38,685 nt of DNA from a bacterium (GCA_021796015.1 JAJYOT010000009.1:1-38685); one strand, 5' to 3'; counted from the first letter of the stretch, positions 7,189 to 14,779 are shown. A program made the numbers and translations. The notes: generated by a model not told the origin, from the letters alone.

Positions 7189-8513
7189 TTTGCTTTTCCT
7201 GAATGGATAGCTAAATAGAATATTTCTGACTGGCCCTGAATAGACACAAGGTTGCCATCTTCGGCGATTGAAATCGCCGGCACGGGAATTGAAAGCCGTG
7301 ATATTGCCTGGTGCGCTAGTAAACGGCCTGTATGGCTGTCAAATATGAAGAGATTGGAATCTTTAATAATAAATCTATGGGATTGCTTACTGGCATCAAG
7401 ATATTCAAATCCTGATTTAATGCCAATTGCGGCTACGATTTTTGAGTTTGGAGCAATCGCGACATATGAAATTCCAAAATCCGCATTATTTGTTTTAACA
7501 AGATTTCCGTGTCCGTCTGGTTCCATTAAGAAATGCCACTTTCCCTCCCATTTCCAATTGATGCGCCCATCCGTCATGCGGGCTTCGTAGATGGCCGGTC
7601 CCTTTCTGGCAATTAGGAATTGCCCGTCTCTTGAGAACGCTTCCGGCAAAAACGCCGTCGTGCTTGTCCAGATGACATGGCCGTCCATTCCCGCCGCCGA
7701 GGTCTTCGTCTCGTCCGAATAGAAAAGCGTCTTCCCGTCCGATGAAAAGATAATGGGATAGCCTTTCTTTTGAAACAGCTTGTCGCCGTTGGAATCGTAA
7801 ACGATCGTTATCTTTTCGGAACCGATCACCGTGCAGAAAACCGCCGCGTATTTTCCATCGGGCGAAAACCGAACGGGACCGGCTATTCCCTCATCGGGCC
7901 ATTCCTCGATGGGCCGGCCGCTCTTAAAGCCTGTTTTCGCTCGTTCATACCACCGGCGCGCCCATTTCTCGTTCCGGGTTCCCTTCGCGTCGTAGAAATT
8001 AGGAGGCCCCATCATGGCGTCATTGGGATAGCCGACCGCGTAATCTCCCGATGGGGAAGGAGACGGCATCGTATCGTCGTTAAACGGCCTTAAGCGGAGC
8101 GTCTCATTGCCGTTTTCATCATAAATCGAGTATTCGCCCGTTTCCCACGATTCGCGGACGGGGCTGTAGCCGTGGGTGACGTGAACGGCGATGTTTTTCC
8201 CGTAGCGAGTCGTGTAGAGATGGGTTTCCGTCTTTGTAGCTTCGTCTTGAGCCGTATAGGGAATTTTTTTAATGACACTGCCGTTCTTGTCCCGGAACTC
8301 GACATGATGGGCGGTGACCAGTATTCTTGGAATGGGATTGCCGTTATTGTCTTTCCCAAAAACCACGTGCGCGAGTTGATAATTTTTCGGGGAGGAGAAT
8401 TTTTCCTCATGCTCCAAAACGAGTTCCATTTTTTCCTTGGCTTGCCCCCAAGCCGCTGGAAGCGCGAAATTTCCCGCCGCGATCACAATGAACGAAAAAA
8501 ATATTTTTCTCAT
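7185..8513 (-). CDS. Secreted beta-propeller-like partner protein of unit 3
   Basis: A 442-residue protein. It shares the MRKIF signal peptide (MRKIFFSFIVIAAGNFA, cleavage near residue 24) and GGAGG-type RBS with the other two partners, but the mature part is unrelated. It contains repeated strand motifs typical of WD40-like or PD40-type propellers (RFSPDGKYAAVF, IIFSSDGKTLFYS, EAFSRDGQFLIA, VAIAPNSKIVAAI). Such propellers usually mediate binding and are not enzymes. It ends in an ATGA overlap with the peptidase gene. Composition drops sharply near 7560: the last 125 or so codons are AT-rich and the first 300 GC-rich. Its position as first gene of the pair makes it the functional equivalent of the other partners by inference. 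Confidence 0.72.
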   Translation of the reverse strand: MRKIFFSFIVIAAGNFALPAAWGQAKEKMELVLEHEEKFSSPKNYQLAHVVFGKDNNGNPIPRILVTAHHVEFRDKNGSVIKKIPYTAQDEATKTETHLYTTRYGKNIAVHVTHGYSPVRESWETGEYSIYDENGNETLRLRPFNDDTMPSPSPSGDYAVGYPNDAMMGPPNFYDAKGTRNEKWARRWYERAKTGFKSGRPIEEWPDEGIAGPVRFSPDGKYAAVFCTVIGSEKITIVYDSNGDKLFQKKGYPIIFSSDGKTLFYSDETKTSAAGMDGHVIWTSTTAFLPEAFSRDGQFLIARKGPAIYEARMTDGRINWKWEGKWHFLMEPDGHGNLVKTNNADFGISYVAIAPNSKIVAAIGIKSGFEYLDASKQSHRFIIKDSNLFIFDSHTGRLLAHQAISRLSIPVPAISIAEDGNLVSIQGQSEIFYLAIHSGKAK

Positions 8514-8539
8514 GCAGGCCTCCAGACAAAATATCCGTA

Positions 8540-8568
8540 AGTATTGTCCTGGTTTCGGCTTAAGTCAA
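8540..8568 (-). promoter_or_regulatory. Sigma-70-like promoter for unit 3
   Basis: On the minus strand, TTGACT (8563-8568), 17 bases, AATACT (8540-8545). A transcript would start near 8533, about 20 bases before the partner ATG at 8513 and just ahead of its GGAGG site. It is the best-matching promoter of the island. Confidence 0.55.
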
Positions 8569-8964
8569 GTAAAAAATTGGTAAAAAGTTGACAGAAAAAG
8601 TTCCCGTAATCTGCGTGACGGGGCTGGTCCAATTGATGGGACTCATGAAAACCGTCGGGGGTTCGTTGTCGAAGGTGAAGGGCTGATCGGCCTCGTCTTG
8701 ACCGACCTGGTTCAACCTTTGGCATCCGGGAGGAACGTAATAGACGGCCTCGGCGCCGATGTCATAATGATTTCCCGTTTGAAGTTCGGGCATCGGATAA
8801 AACCAGCTCGAAATTCCGTCGGCGATTCCCGCGCCGATTCCTTCCATGGCCACCGCCGTCACCGGCTCCGTAATGGAAAAATACTGCGGAGGGTTGCTGC
8901 CCGGAACGATGCAGTTGTTCATCGTTTCCTGTGTGGGCGGAACGCCCCGCCGTCCTGCCTTCAC
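8560..8964 (-). pseudogene. 3' remnant of a fourth M23/Ig-like gene
   Basis: The frame encodes 134 residues with no signal peptide and no plausible RBS before the GTG at 8964. The frame stays open further upstream to at least 9040 but is there made of hairpin repeat. Residues 90-125 contain an Ig-like start (NEPPTVFMSPINWTSPV), as in the tails of the three peptidases. It lies where a preceding unit's peptidase would end, directly upstream of unit 3. The last residues (SVNFLPIFYLT) read through the unit 3 promoter region, so the natural end is lost. I read it as the decayed end of a unit 0 whose front was deleted. A small stand-alone gene cannot be excluded. Confidence 0.5.
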
Positions 8965-9038
8965 TCGCGAAGCGAGAGCGTGCTGGAGCGCCTTAAGAAA
9001 AGGCGTTGCGCTCCGGCCTGAAGCCGTTTTCAGGAGCG
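8964..9038. repeat. Cluster of nested hairpins
   Basis: Three hairpins stand side by side: CTCGC/GCGAG (8964-8976), CGCCTT/AAGGCG (8989-9005) and CGGC/GCCG (9014-9026). CGCTCC at 9009-9014 can pair with GGAGCG at either 8985-8990 or 9033-9038, so alternative folds compete. On the minus strand the segment is open and would encode an Arg/Ala-rich string. It looks like a dispersed structured repeat at the border of the array. No gene is seen from 9040 to 9266 apart from the hairpin at 9194-9222. Confidence 0.5.
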
Positions 9039-9186
9039 ATGTCCCAACGGCGGTTGGAAGAGTGGGTAACTTGAAGAGTTATCCAAGCCGGACGATTGCG
9101 CTTAGTCCGGCGGCGCTTTCCACCGCCATGTTGTGCCGTAAGGGTTTGTTTTCTAAATAGTCGCCGAACGTTTTCCGCCCCTACCT

Positions 9187-9222
9187 AAAAACAGGGCGAG
9201 GCGCGAAAAATCCGCCTCGCCC
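9187..9222 (-). terminator. Strong hairpin, possible terminator
   Basis: Perfect 10-base stem GGGCGAGGCG (9194-9203) with CGCCTCGCCC (9213-9222) and a nine-base loop. Read on the minus strand it is followed by TGTTTTTAGG, as in an intrinsic terminator. No minus-strand gene ends here, so it may insulate the integrase promoter or be a relic of a deleted gene. Confidence 0.45.
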
Positions 9223-9266
9223 GGACTCATCGCTGCATTGGTGACTCTAACGATGGCGACAAATAG

Positions 9267-9272
9267 TATAAT
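9267..9272 (+). promoter_or_regulatory. -10 box of the integrase gene
   Basis: A perfect TATAAT ends nine bases before the integrase ATG. A transcript would begin at about 9279, so the mRNA would be almost leaderless; no Shine-Dalgarno sequence is present. No good -35 is found at 16-18 bases. Confidence 0.45.
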
Positions 9273-9281
9273 GAAAAAGTT

Positions 9282-10463
9282 ATGGGAGTATTTCGGAAAT
9301 GGAACAAGTCCGGCCAAGCGTGGAATTACTACATTGATTACCGCTTCCAGGGGCGCCGAATCCGCGAAAGAATAGGCCCCAGCAAAACCTTGGCCCAGAC
9401 CGTTTTGCGTAAGCGTCAAGTTGAAATTGCCGAGGGTCGCTTTCTCAATAAGCCCAAAAACTCAAATACCGGACTTGGGGAGATGATTCGGCTTTACATG
9501 GAAAATTATGCCAAGCCCTCCAAGCGTTCCTGGAAAGACGACGCGCGGATACTCAAGGGATTTTTGCGCTACTTCGGCAACATCGGCCTCTCCTCCATCA
9601 CCTCGCTGAGAATCGAATCCTACCGCGCCGATCGCAAGGGCGCCGTCAAAGACTCGACCATCAACCGCGAGGTCACGGTTCTTAAGGGGTTTTTCAGTAA
9701 GGCCGTTTCCTGGGGTAAATCCGCCGAGAACCCGGTCAAGAAGGTCAAACTCTTTAAGGAAAACAATACCCGGACGCGCTTTCTGGAAAAAGGAGAGGTC
9801 GAACTCTTGTTGGAATCCTGCTCCGATTGGCTGCGCCCCATCGTCATAACAGCCTTGAATACGGGAATGCGGAAGGGAGAAATCCTTAAACTCGCCTGGG
9901 ACGACGTCGATCTTGAAAACAGACTCCTCCGCGTCCGCGATTCCAAAAGCAGGGAAGCCCGCGCCATTGATATGAGCCTACCCCTAGTCGCCACGCTCAA
10001 GGCCCTGCCCAAAAACGCGGATTCCCCCTATGTTTTCCCTGACAAGAAAGGAAACCGTGCGGGGCTTTTCGGCAGCATCCGCGGCCAATTTTCAAGGGCC
10101 GTTAAAAGCGCGGGGCTTAAGGATTTCAGATTCCATGATTTAAGGCACACCTTCGCGTCCCATTTAGCCATGCAGGGCGTGGATTTGTTTACCATCGGCG
10201 CGTTTCTCGGGCACAAGTCGGGCTACCGTATGACTCAAAGATACGCGCATCTTTCCCCCCGGCACAGGCAAAAGGCCATCCAAGCGCTGGACGGACTAAC
10301 CTCTTCAATCGAAATGGACACCCCGGTGGACACCTGGCGTTTTTCTCAAGACCCGCAGAGCGGCAAGAAACCTCTATTTTCAGAAGTTAAAAACGATATC
10401 GGTTGGGTGGCTGAGCGGTCAAAAGCAACGGTCTGTAAAACCGTCGGGCCCTGCCCTACATAG
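9282..10463 (+). CDS. Tyrosine recombinase (phage/island integrase)
   Basis: A 393-residue integrase that cuts and joins DNA at attachment sites. Residues 1-60 form an Arg/Lys-rich arm-binding part (VFRKWNKSGQAWNYYIDYRF), residues 64-150 a SAM-like core-binding domain, and residues 165-335 the catalytic domain. The active-site residues are all present: R197 (TGMRKGE), a lysine in the hairpin near residue 222, H285 and R288 (HDLRH), H311 (LGHK) and nucleophile Y321 (RYAHLS). The last 20 residues (GWVAERSKATVCKTVG and on) are the translated tRNA-Tyr gene and not a protein domain. The gene therefore runs into its probable attachment site. It is the likely mobility gene of the island at 1-9280. 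Confidence 0.9.
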   Translation: MGVFRKWNKSGQAWNYYIDYRFQGRRIRERIGPSKTLAQTVLRKRQVEIAEGRFLNKPKNSNTGLGEMIRLYMENYAKPSKRSWKDDARILKGFLRYFGNIGLSSITSLRIESYRADRKGAVKDSTINREVTVLKGFFSKAVSWGKSAENPVKKVKLFKENNTRTRFLEKGEVELLLESCSDWLRPIVITALNTGMRKGEILKLAWDDVDLENRLLRVRDSKSREARAIDMSLPLVATLKALPKNADSPYVFPDKKGNRAGLFGSIRGQFSRAVKSAGLKDFRFHDLRHTFASHLAMQGVDLFTIGAFLGHKSGYRMTQRYAHLSPRHRQKAIQALDGLTSSIEMDTPVDTWRFSQDPQSGKKPLFSEVKNDIGWVAERSKATVCKTVGPCPT

Positions 10464-10484
10464 GTTCGAATCCTATCCCAACCA
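10401..10484 (+). tRNA. tRNA-Tyr (anticodon GTA)
   Basis: The acceptor stem GGTTGGG (10401-10407) pairs with CCCAACC (10477-10483), with discriminator A at 10484; no CCA is encoded. The anticodon arm is ACGGT-CTGTAAA-ACCGT (10428-10444) with GTA at 10435-10437. The long variable arm expected of bacterial tRNA-Tyr is followed by a T arm ATAGG-TTCGAAT-CCTAT (10460-10476). Its first 63 bases overlap the 3' end of the integrase frame. tRNA genes are common integration sites. Confidence 0.95.
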
Positions 10485-10532
10485 CGCTTTTAGAGATACG
10501 CGCTTGTTTCGCGATTTCAAGGAGAGAAAACC

Positions 10533-11339
10533 ATGAGTCTTCATATCGTCGTTTGCGTCAAAAGCACGCCTACCACCGTTAACATTTCTATTGACGAAAC
10601 CGCCGGGAAAATTAAAACGGCCGGATTGTCTTACGCCATGAATCCCTTTGACGAGTACGCAGTGGAAGAAGCCGTTCGCATCAAGGAAAAAAATCCGGGG
10701 GCCGTCGTCACCGCTCTTTCTTTAGGACCGGAACACGCGGAAGCGGTTCTCAGAGAAGCCATCGCCCGTGGGGCAGACAAGGCCGTTTGGCTCAACATCC
10801 CGGAATGCGACACGCATAACTCCTACGGAACCAGCCATGCCTTAGCCCAGGCGCTCAAAAAAATTCACGCGGAAAGCCCGGTCCACCTGGTTTTATTCGG
10901 AAAAAACGCTTCCGACGGAAACGCCGGCGTCACCGCCGCGCAAATCGCAGGGTGGCTGAACTGGCCGGCGGCGATTTCGGTCAAAAAAATTGATTCAATC
11001 ACCGAGGCCGAAACCATCGTCTGGAGAGCGATAGAAAACGGGGTCGACGTTTTAAAACTCAAGCTCCCAGCCTGTGTCGGGACAATCAAGGAAATTAACG
11101 AACCCAGACTTCCGTCTCTTAAAGGCAAAATGGCCTCTAAAAAAGCCGTCATCCCCAAATGGACGGCGGCCGAGGTGGGCCTTAAAGCCGAGGATTTTAG
11201 CTCGACATTAGAACCCCTGAAAATCGAAAAATTTTCCGCGCCTCCTCCACGGCCGGCCGGACTCAAAATCGAAGGGGCCAGCGCCGCCGAAAAAGCGAAA
11301 AAGCTTGTCGATATTCTCATCGAAAGGAAACTCGTCTAA
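10533..11339 (+). CDS. etfB: Electron transfer flavoprotein subunit beta
   Basis: A 268-residue protein of normal family length. EtfB binds AMP and, with EtfA, carries electrons from flavin dehydrogenases to the quinone pool or other acceptors. The N-terminus HIVVCVKSTP, the MNPFDEYAVEEAVRIKE block (residues 37-53), the GKNASDGNAGV nucleotide loop (about 127-137) and the LPACVGTIKEINEPRLPS block (about 180-197) are all typical. An AAGGAGAG site precedes the ATG. The stop and the etfA start share one base (TAATG), so the two subunits are co-translated. It is the first gene of a four-gene operon downstream of tRNA-Tyr. Confidence 0.95.
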   Translation: MSLHIVVCVKSTPTTVNISIDETAGKIKTAGLSYAMNPFDEYAVEEAVRIKEKNPGAVVTALSLGPEHAEAVLREAIARGADKAVWLNIPECDTHNSYGTSHALAQALKKIHAESPVHLVLFGKNASDGNAGVTAAQIAGWLNWPAAISVKKIDSITEAETIVWRAIENGVDVLKLKLPACVGTIKEINEPRLPSLKGKMASKKAVIPKWTAAEVGLKAEDFSSTLEPLKIEKFSAPPPRPAGLKIEGASAAEKAKKLVDILIERKLV

Positions 11340-12316
11340 TGGAAAACCAAATTCTCGCCGTTTGTTTGCCGCAGCAGGGAGTTTTACCCTCCAGCGCTTT
11401 TGAAGTTTTGAGCGCCGCAAAAAATCTCGCAAGCCAATCTCAAGGAAAGGTTTTTGCCGCCGTTATCGGAGACAAAGCCCAAGAGCTGGCCAAGGGTTTG
11501 ACCGTTTCCGGCATTGAGAAAATTTTTGCCGCCGAACACCCCAAACTCGCGCACAATAACGATGAAATTTATGCGCAGGCGCTCTCCAAAATTATTGAAG
11601 GAAAGAAATTCGGCGCCATTCTTTTTCCCGGAACTATTTTTGGGAAATCCCTCGCGGCTCTAATGAGCGCACGCCTTAAAGCGGGGCTCGCCGTGGACAT
11701 CGCCGAAATCGGCGCAGACAGCAGCAAAATCAAGGCTCGTCGCGCGGCCTACAGCGGAAACGCTCTCATAAGTCTGCACTTAACTCAGGAGACGGCTTTA
11801 TTTACTGTTCTTCCCATGGTTTTTCCCCAGGCGGAGAAAACCGGAAGCGCCCCTGAAACCATCCTAGTCCCTTTTGAGCCCGCAGAAAGCAAGATGGAAT
11901 ACGTTTCCTTTCAGCCTGAAGCTTCTTCTGAAATCGATCTTGGTACCGCAGAACGCATCGTCAGCGGCGGGCGGGGCCTTGGAAATGCCGAAGGCTTTAA
12001 AGTAATCCGGGAACTGGCCGGAACTCTCAAAGCCGCAGTCGGAGCTTCCCGTGCGGCGGTTGACGCCGGATGGATTCCCTATAGTCATCAAGTCGGGCTC
12101 ACCGGAAAAACTGTTCACCCCAAACTCTATTTCGCCTGCGGAATTTCAGGGCAAATTCAACATCTCGCGGGAATGTCTTCATCAGGAACCATCGTCGCAT
12201 TAAACCCCGATCCGGAATGCCCCATGATGAAAACCGCCTCCTTGTCTGTGGTCGGCGATCTCTACGAACTCATTCCCCTCATCACCGCCGAAATTAAAAA
12301 GCGCCGGGGCGGATGA
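11339..12316 (+). CDS. etfA: Electron transfer flavoprotein subunit alpha
   Basis: A 325-residue protein. The C-terminal FAD domain (about 205-325) is well conserved: VGASRAAVDAGWIPYSHQVG, GKTVHPKLYFACGISGQIQH, then a SSGTIVALNPDPECPMM block. The N-terminal domain I is more variable, as usual. It makes the heterodimeric ETF with EtfB. It overlaps the next gene by four bases (ATGA), and that gene is a flavin oxidoreductase and not the common ETF-quinone oxidoreductase, so the redox partner here may be unusual. Confidence 0.95.
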   Translation: MENQILAVCLPQQGVLPSSAFEVLSAAKNLASQSQGKVFAAVIGDKAQELAKGLTVSGIEKIFAAEHPKLAHNNDEIYAQALSKIIEGKKFGAILFPGTIFGKSLAALMSARLKAGLAVDIAEIGADSSKIKARRAAYSGNALISLHLTQETALFTVLPMVFPQAEKTGSAPETILVPFEPAESKMEYVSFQPEASSEIDLGTAERIVSGGRGLGNAEGFKVIRELAGTLKAAVGASRAAVDAGWIPYSHQVGLTGKTVHPKLYFACGISGQIQHLAGMSSSGTIVALNPDPECPMMKTASLSVVGDLYELIPLITAEIKKRRGG

Positions 12317-13473
12317 AAAATCTGAAACCCCCATCTTCCTCAAAATTAGACGCCGTCATTATTGGAGGAGGAGTTGCGGGCTTGAGCGCCGCCTATTGGC
12401 TCAGTTCTAATAGAAAAAAAATCGCCGTTTTAGATCAGGCCGAAATTCCCAATTTCAAAGCCCCCTCCGGCGATCACATGCGGGCTTTTTATCTCACCCA
12501 CGGAAAAGACTTTTTTTACACGGAACTGGCTCGAATAGCTCTCCCCTTTTGGTTAAAACTTAACGCCGAAAGCGGCCAAACTATTTTTTCTCAAACCGGA
12601 TTTCTGGATTTGGCCGAGAAAGTCCCGGGATATGAGACCCACAGTCTTGAAACTCTCAAAAAAATGAAAATCCGCGCGGAGTGGATTGATAAAAAAAAAC
12701 TTCCCAGGGAGCACGGCGTTTTTAACGCCCGGGCACTCAAGGGCGCTTTGTTTCATCCTGACGGCGGTTTTATTTGGGCTCAAAGAGCCTTGTCTTTGAT
12801 TGCGGCCCTTGCGCAAAAAGAAGGCGCGACAATTCACGGACGCACTCAAATCAAAAATTTAATCAAGGACAAATCCGGAAAGCTCAACGGGATCAAGGAC
12901 TCAAGCGGCAAAATTTGGGAAGCGGAAAATTTTATTTTTACGACTGGAATTTGGAGCGCACAACTCCTCAAGGATTATCACATCCCGCTTCGCCCAACTC
13001 GACAATTTCAAATCTATCTCAAACCCCCGCAAAACCCTGGAAGATTTCGCTTGGAGCATTTTTCGGTTTTTCGTCTTGCTTCTTCCGGATTCTGCGGATT
13101 TCCCATGCACCTGCATGGATACATGAAGCTTGTTGATTACAAGCCCGGCCCCTCCGGAGACCCCAATGAGGATAAGTTAAAAGCCCCGCCGCCCTCGGTT
13201 GAAAAAAAATGCCGCGCATTTCTTAAAAAATATATTCCCGATCTCGCCTCTTACGCGGAATCCGAAACTTCTCTATGTCATTTTGACGCAACCAAGGACG
13301 GAGATTTTATCGTGGACAAATTAAGAAAATTTCCGAATGCCTATATCGCCGCGGGCTTTAACGGAAAAGGCTTTTCTCTTGCGCCTGCAATTGGAAAAAT
13401 TTTATCGGACTGGATTGTCGCTGGAAAACCAAGCGTAAACCTCCAACGTTTTCGCCTCTCACGCTTTAAGTAG
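12313..13473 (+). CDS. FAD-dependent amine oxidoreductase, sarcosine-oxidase-like
   Basis: A 386-residue protein of the DAO superfamily. The dinucleotide motif GGGVAG lies at residues 18-23, with GDHMRAFYLTHG near 53-64 as in monomeric sarcosine and N-methyltryptophan oxidases. The C-terminal block has Cys322 (SLCHFDATKDGDFIVD), then AAGFNGKGFSLAPAIGK. In monomeric sarcosine oxidase the cysteine at this place binds FAD covalently, so covalent FAD is likely here. The substrate is unknown, probably a secondary or N-methyl amine or an imino acid. Tight linkage to etfAB suggests it passes electrons to ETF as a dehydrogenase and does not use oxygen; that is inference. Confidence 0.8.
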   Translation: MKNLKPPSSSKLDAVIIGGGVAGLSAAYWLSSNRKKIAVLDQAEIPNFKAPSGDHMRAFYLTHGKDFFYTELARIALPFWLKLNAESGQTIFSQTGFLDLAEKVPGYETHSLETLKKMKIRAEWIDKKKLPREHGVFNARALKGALFHPDGGFIWAQRALSLIAALAQKEGATIHGRTQIKNLIKDKSGKLNGIKDSSGKIWEAENFIFTTGIWSAQLLKDYHIPLRPTRQFQIYLKPPQNPGRFRLEHFSVFRLASSGFCGFPMHLHGYMKLVDYKPGPSGDPNEDKLKAPPPSVEKKCRAFLKKYIPDLASYAESETSLCHFDATKDGDFIVDKLRKFPNAYIAAGFNGKGFSLAPAIGKILSDWIVAGKPSVNLQRFRLSRFK

Positions 13474-13481
13474 TTCATCTC

Positions 13482-14102
13482 ATGGACGAAGGTCTTTTTA
13501 AACCAGCCAAGAGTTTCAGCGACGAAATCCGCAGAAAAGCCTTTCATCTCTTGTCCCTTCTTTATCTCGTCGCTTTCATATTCATGGGATACCCCCGCGT
13601 TATTTTTTGGATGTCTTTATGGACGGCGTCTTTATTTTTGCTTGAAATCATGCGCCTCAAGTGGCCCCCGCTCAATCAAACCCTATTCAGATTGTTTTCG
13701 GGAATGGCGAGGATGGAAGAAACAAAAAAAATCAGCGGGGCTTTTCACACAGCTCTGGGGATTTTACTTTTGTTTTTTTTCTTTGGAAAAAACCTCCCAC
13801 TCGTAAAAGCCGGAGTTTTTTACGCGGCTTTTGGAGACGCCGCCGCCGCTCTTATCGGCAAACGTTGGGGAAAGCACAAGATACTGAGCGGGTCAAAGTC
13901 CTGGGAAGGAACGTTCGCCTGTTTTTTAGTTTGTCTCTTCATAGGGCTTTGGCTTGGGTTCGGTTTTTTTGCCTCCCTCATCACCGCCCTCACCGGAGCG
14001 GTGATTGAGTTCTTACCAACCACGGTCTATTTCAATGATAATCTCTGGATGCCGCTTGCAACCGTTTGGGTTTTACGTCTTTTAGGGTCTCTAACCGCCT
14101 AA
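13482..14102 (+). CDS. Dolichol/phytol kinase-like membrane protein (SEC59/VTE5 type)
   Basis: A 206-residue polytopic membrane protein with about six hydrophobic segments. The motifs FGDAAAALIGKRWGKHKI (about 115-132) and SKSWEGTFACF (about 137-147) are characteristic of the CTP-dependent dolichol/phytol kinase and related CDP-lipid transferase group. This suggests phosphorylation of a polyprenol or another lipid alcohol. The start at 13482 is eight bases after the previous stop with a weak RBS. It is the last gene of the etf operon, and the link to the flavoproteins is not obvious. Confidence 0.72.
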   Translation: MDEGLFKPAKSFSDEIRRKAFHLLSLLYLVAFIFMGYPRVIFWMSLWTASLFLLEIMRLKWPPLNQTLFRLFSGMARMEETKKISGAFHTALGILLLFFFFGKNLPLVKAGVFYAAFGDAAAALIGKRWGKHKILSGSKSWEGTFACFLVCLFIGLWLGFGFFASLITALTGAVIEFLPTTVYFNDNLWMPLATVWVLRLLGSLTA

Positions 14103-14144
14103 AAAAGGACCTGCCCGAGACGTGATGGGGCGCCTCGGGCAGGT
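14101..14144 (-). terminator. Intrinsic terminator of the 14156-14779 gene
   Basis: Perfect 11-base stem ACCTGCCCGAG (14109-14119) with CTCGGGCAGGT (14134-14144). On the minus strand it is followed by CCTTTTTTAGG. The T-run overlaps the end of the convergent kinase-like gene, so this may stop traffic from both sides. Confidence 0.85.
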
Positions 14145-14155
14145 TGGAGATAAAG

Positions 14156-14779
14156 TTATTCGAGCAGCGCGGATTTAGACGAAATCTTTTTTCCCATCTG
14201 GCTTGCGATTTTCTTGGCTTGAGACAAAACCGCGGCCTTGGTCTGTCCGGCTTTGGGCTTAAATTCCAACCCCAAGACGCCGACAATTTTCCCGTGCATA
14301 TCGCGGAGGGGCAAGGAAACCGCAAAACGTCCGTCTTCTTTTTCAATCGAGGTTTTCCCGGTCTTAAGAGGGAGAACGGCGTCTCTCTCGCATTTCTCAC
14401 CGACATCTTTCTTATCGGTTGAAGCGACGGTCACGCAACCATGGGCTTTTTGGGCCGAAAGGCCGATTTCGGCGATGTTCGGGTATTGCGCGTGAAGGCT
14501 ATTGACGAGCTCCTGGGCTTTTCCCTGTTGAGCTTTTTTGGGAGCCGCGGCTTGCGCGACAGGCTGAGCAGGAGCGGGTTTGGCCATGGGCATCGCGCCC
14601 GGAATCATGTTATGGGCGGGCGGCGTCGCCGGCTGAGCGGGAACCGGTTGGTTCATCGCTTGAGGTTGTTGTCCGGGCTGCGAGTTCTGGGAATTCATCC
14701 CCGGTCCATTTTGAGCCCACAAAGCGGAAGCGCTAAGCGCGAAAACCGCGGCGGATATCATTGAAGTCACTTTTTTCAT
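14156..14779 (-). CDS. Small secreted protein with Cache-like domain
   Basis: A 207-residue protein. The signal peptide is MKKVTSMISAAVFALSASALWAQ, cleaved near residue 22. Residues 23-85 are a Gln/Pro/Ala/Met-rich flexible linker. Residues 88-180 look like a single Cache/PAS-type sensor fold: a helix (ELVNSLHAQYPNIAEIGLS), strands with GCVTVAST, then RFAVSLPLRDMHGKIVGVLGLEF. Two cysteines (near 115 and 130) may form a disulfide. The fold usually binds small ligands. There is no kinase or chemotaxis domain attached, so it would act as a free periplasmic binding protein. It is monocistronic with its own terminator and a candidate promoter. Confidence 0.62.
   Translation of the reverse strand: MKKVTSMISAAVFALSASALWAQNGPGMNSQNSQPGQQPQAMNQPVPAQPATPPAHNMIPGAMPMAKPAPAQPVAQAAAPKKAQQGKAQELVNSLHAQYPNIAEIGLSAQKAHGCVTVASTDKKDVGEKCERDAVLPLKTGKTSIEKEDGRFAVSLPLRDMHGKIVGVLGLEFKPKAGQTKAAVLSQAKKIASQMGKKISSKSALLE

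Noticed and set aside
10401..10463. Integrase C-terminal extension as a protein domain
   Set aside because: The residues WVAERSKATVCKTVG are a translated tRNA gene, a well-known artefact.
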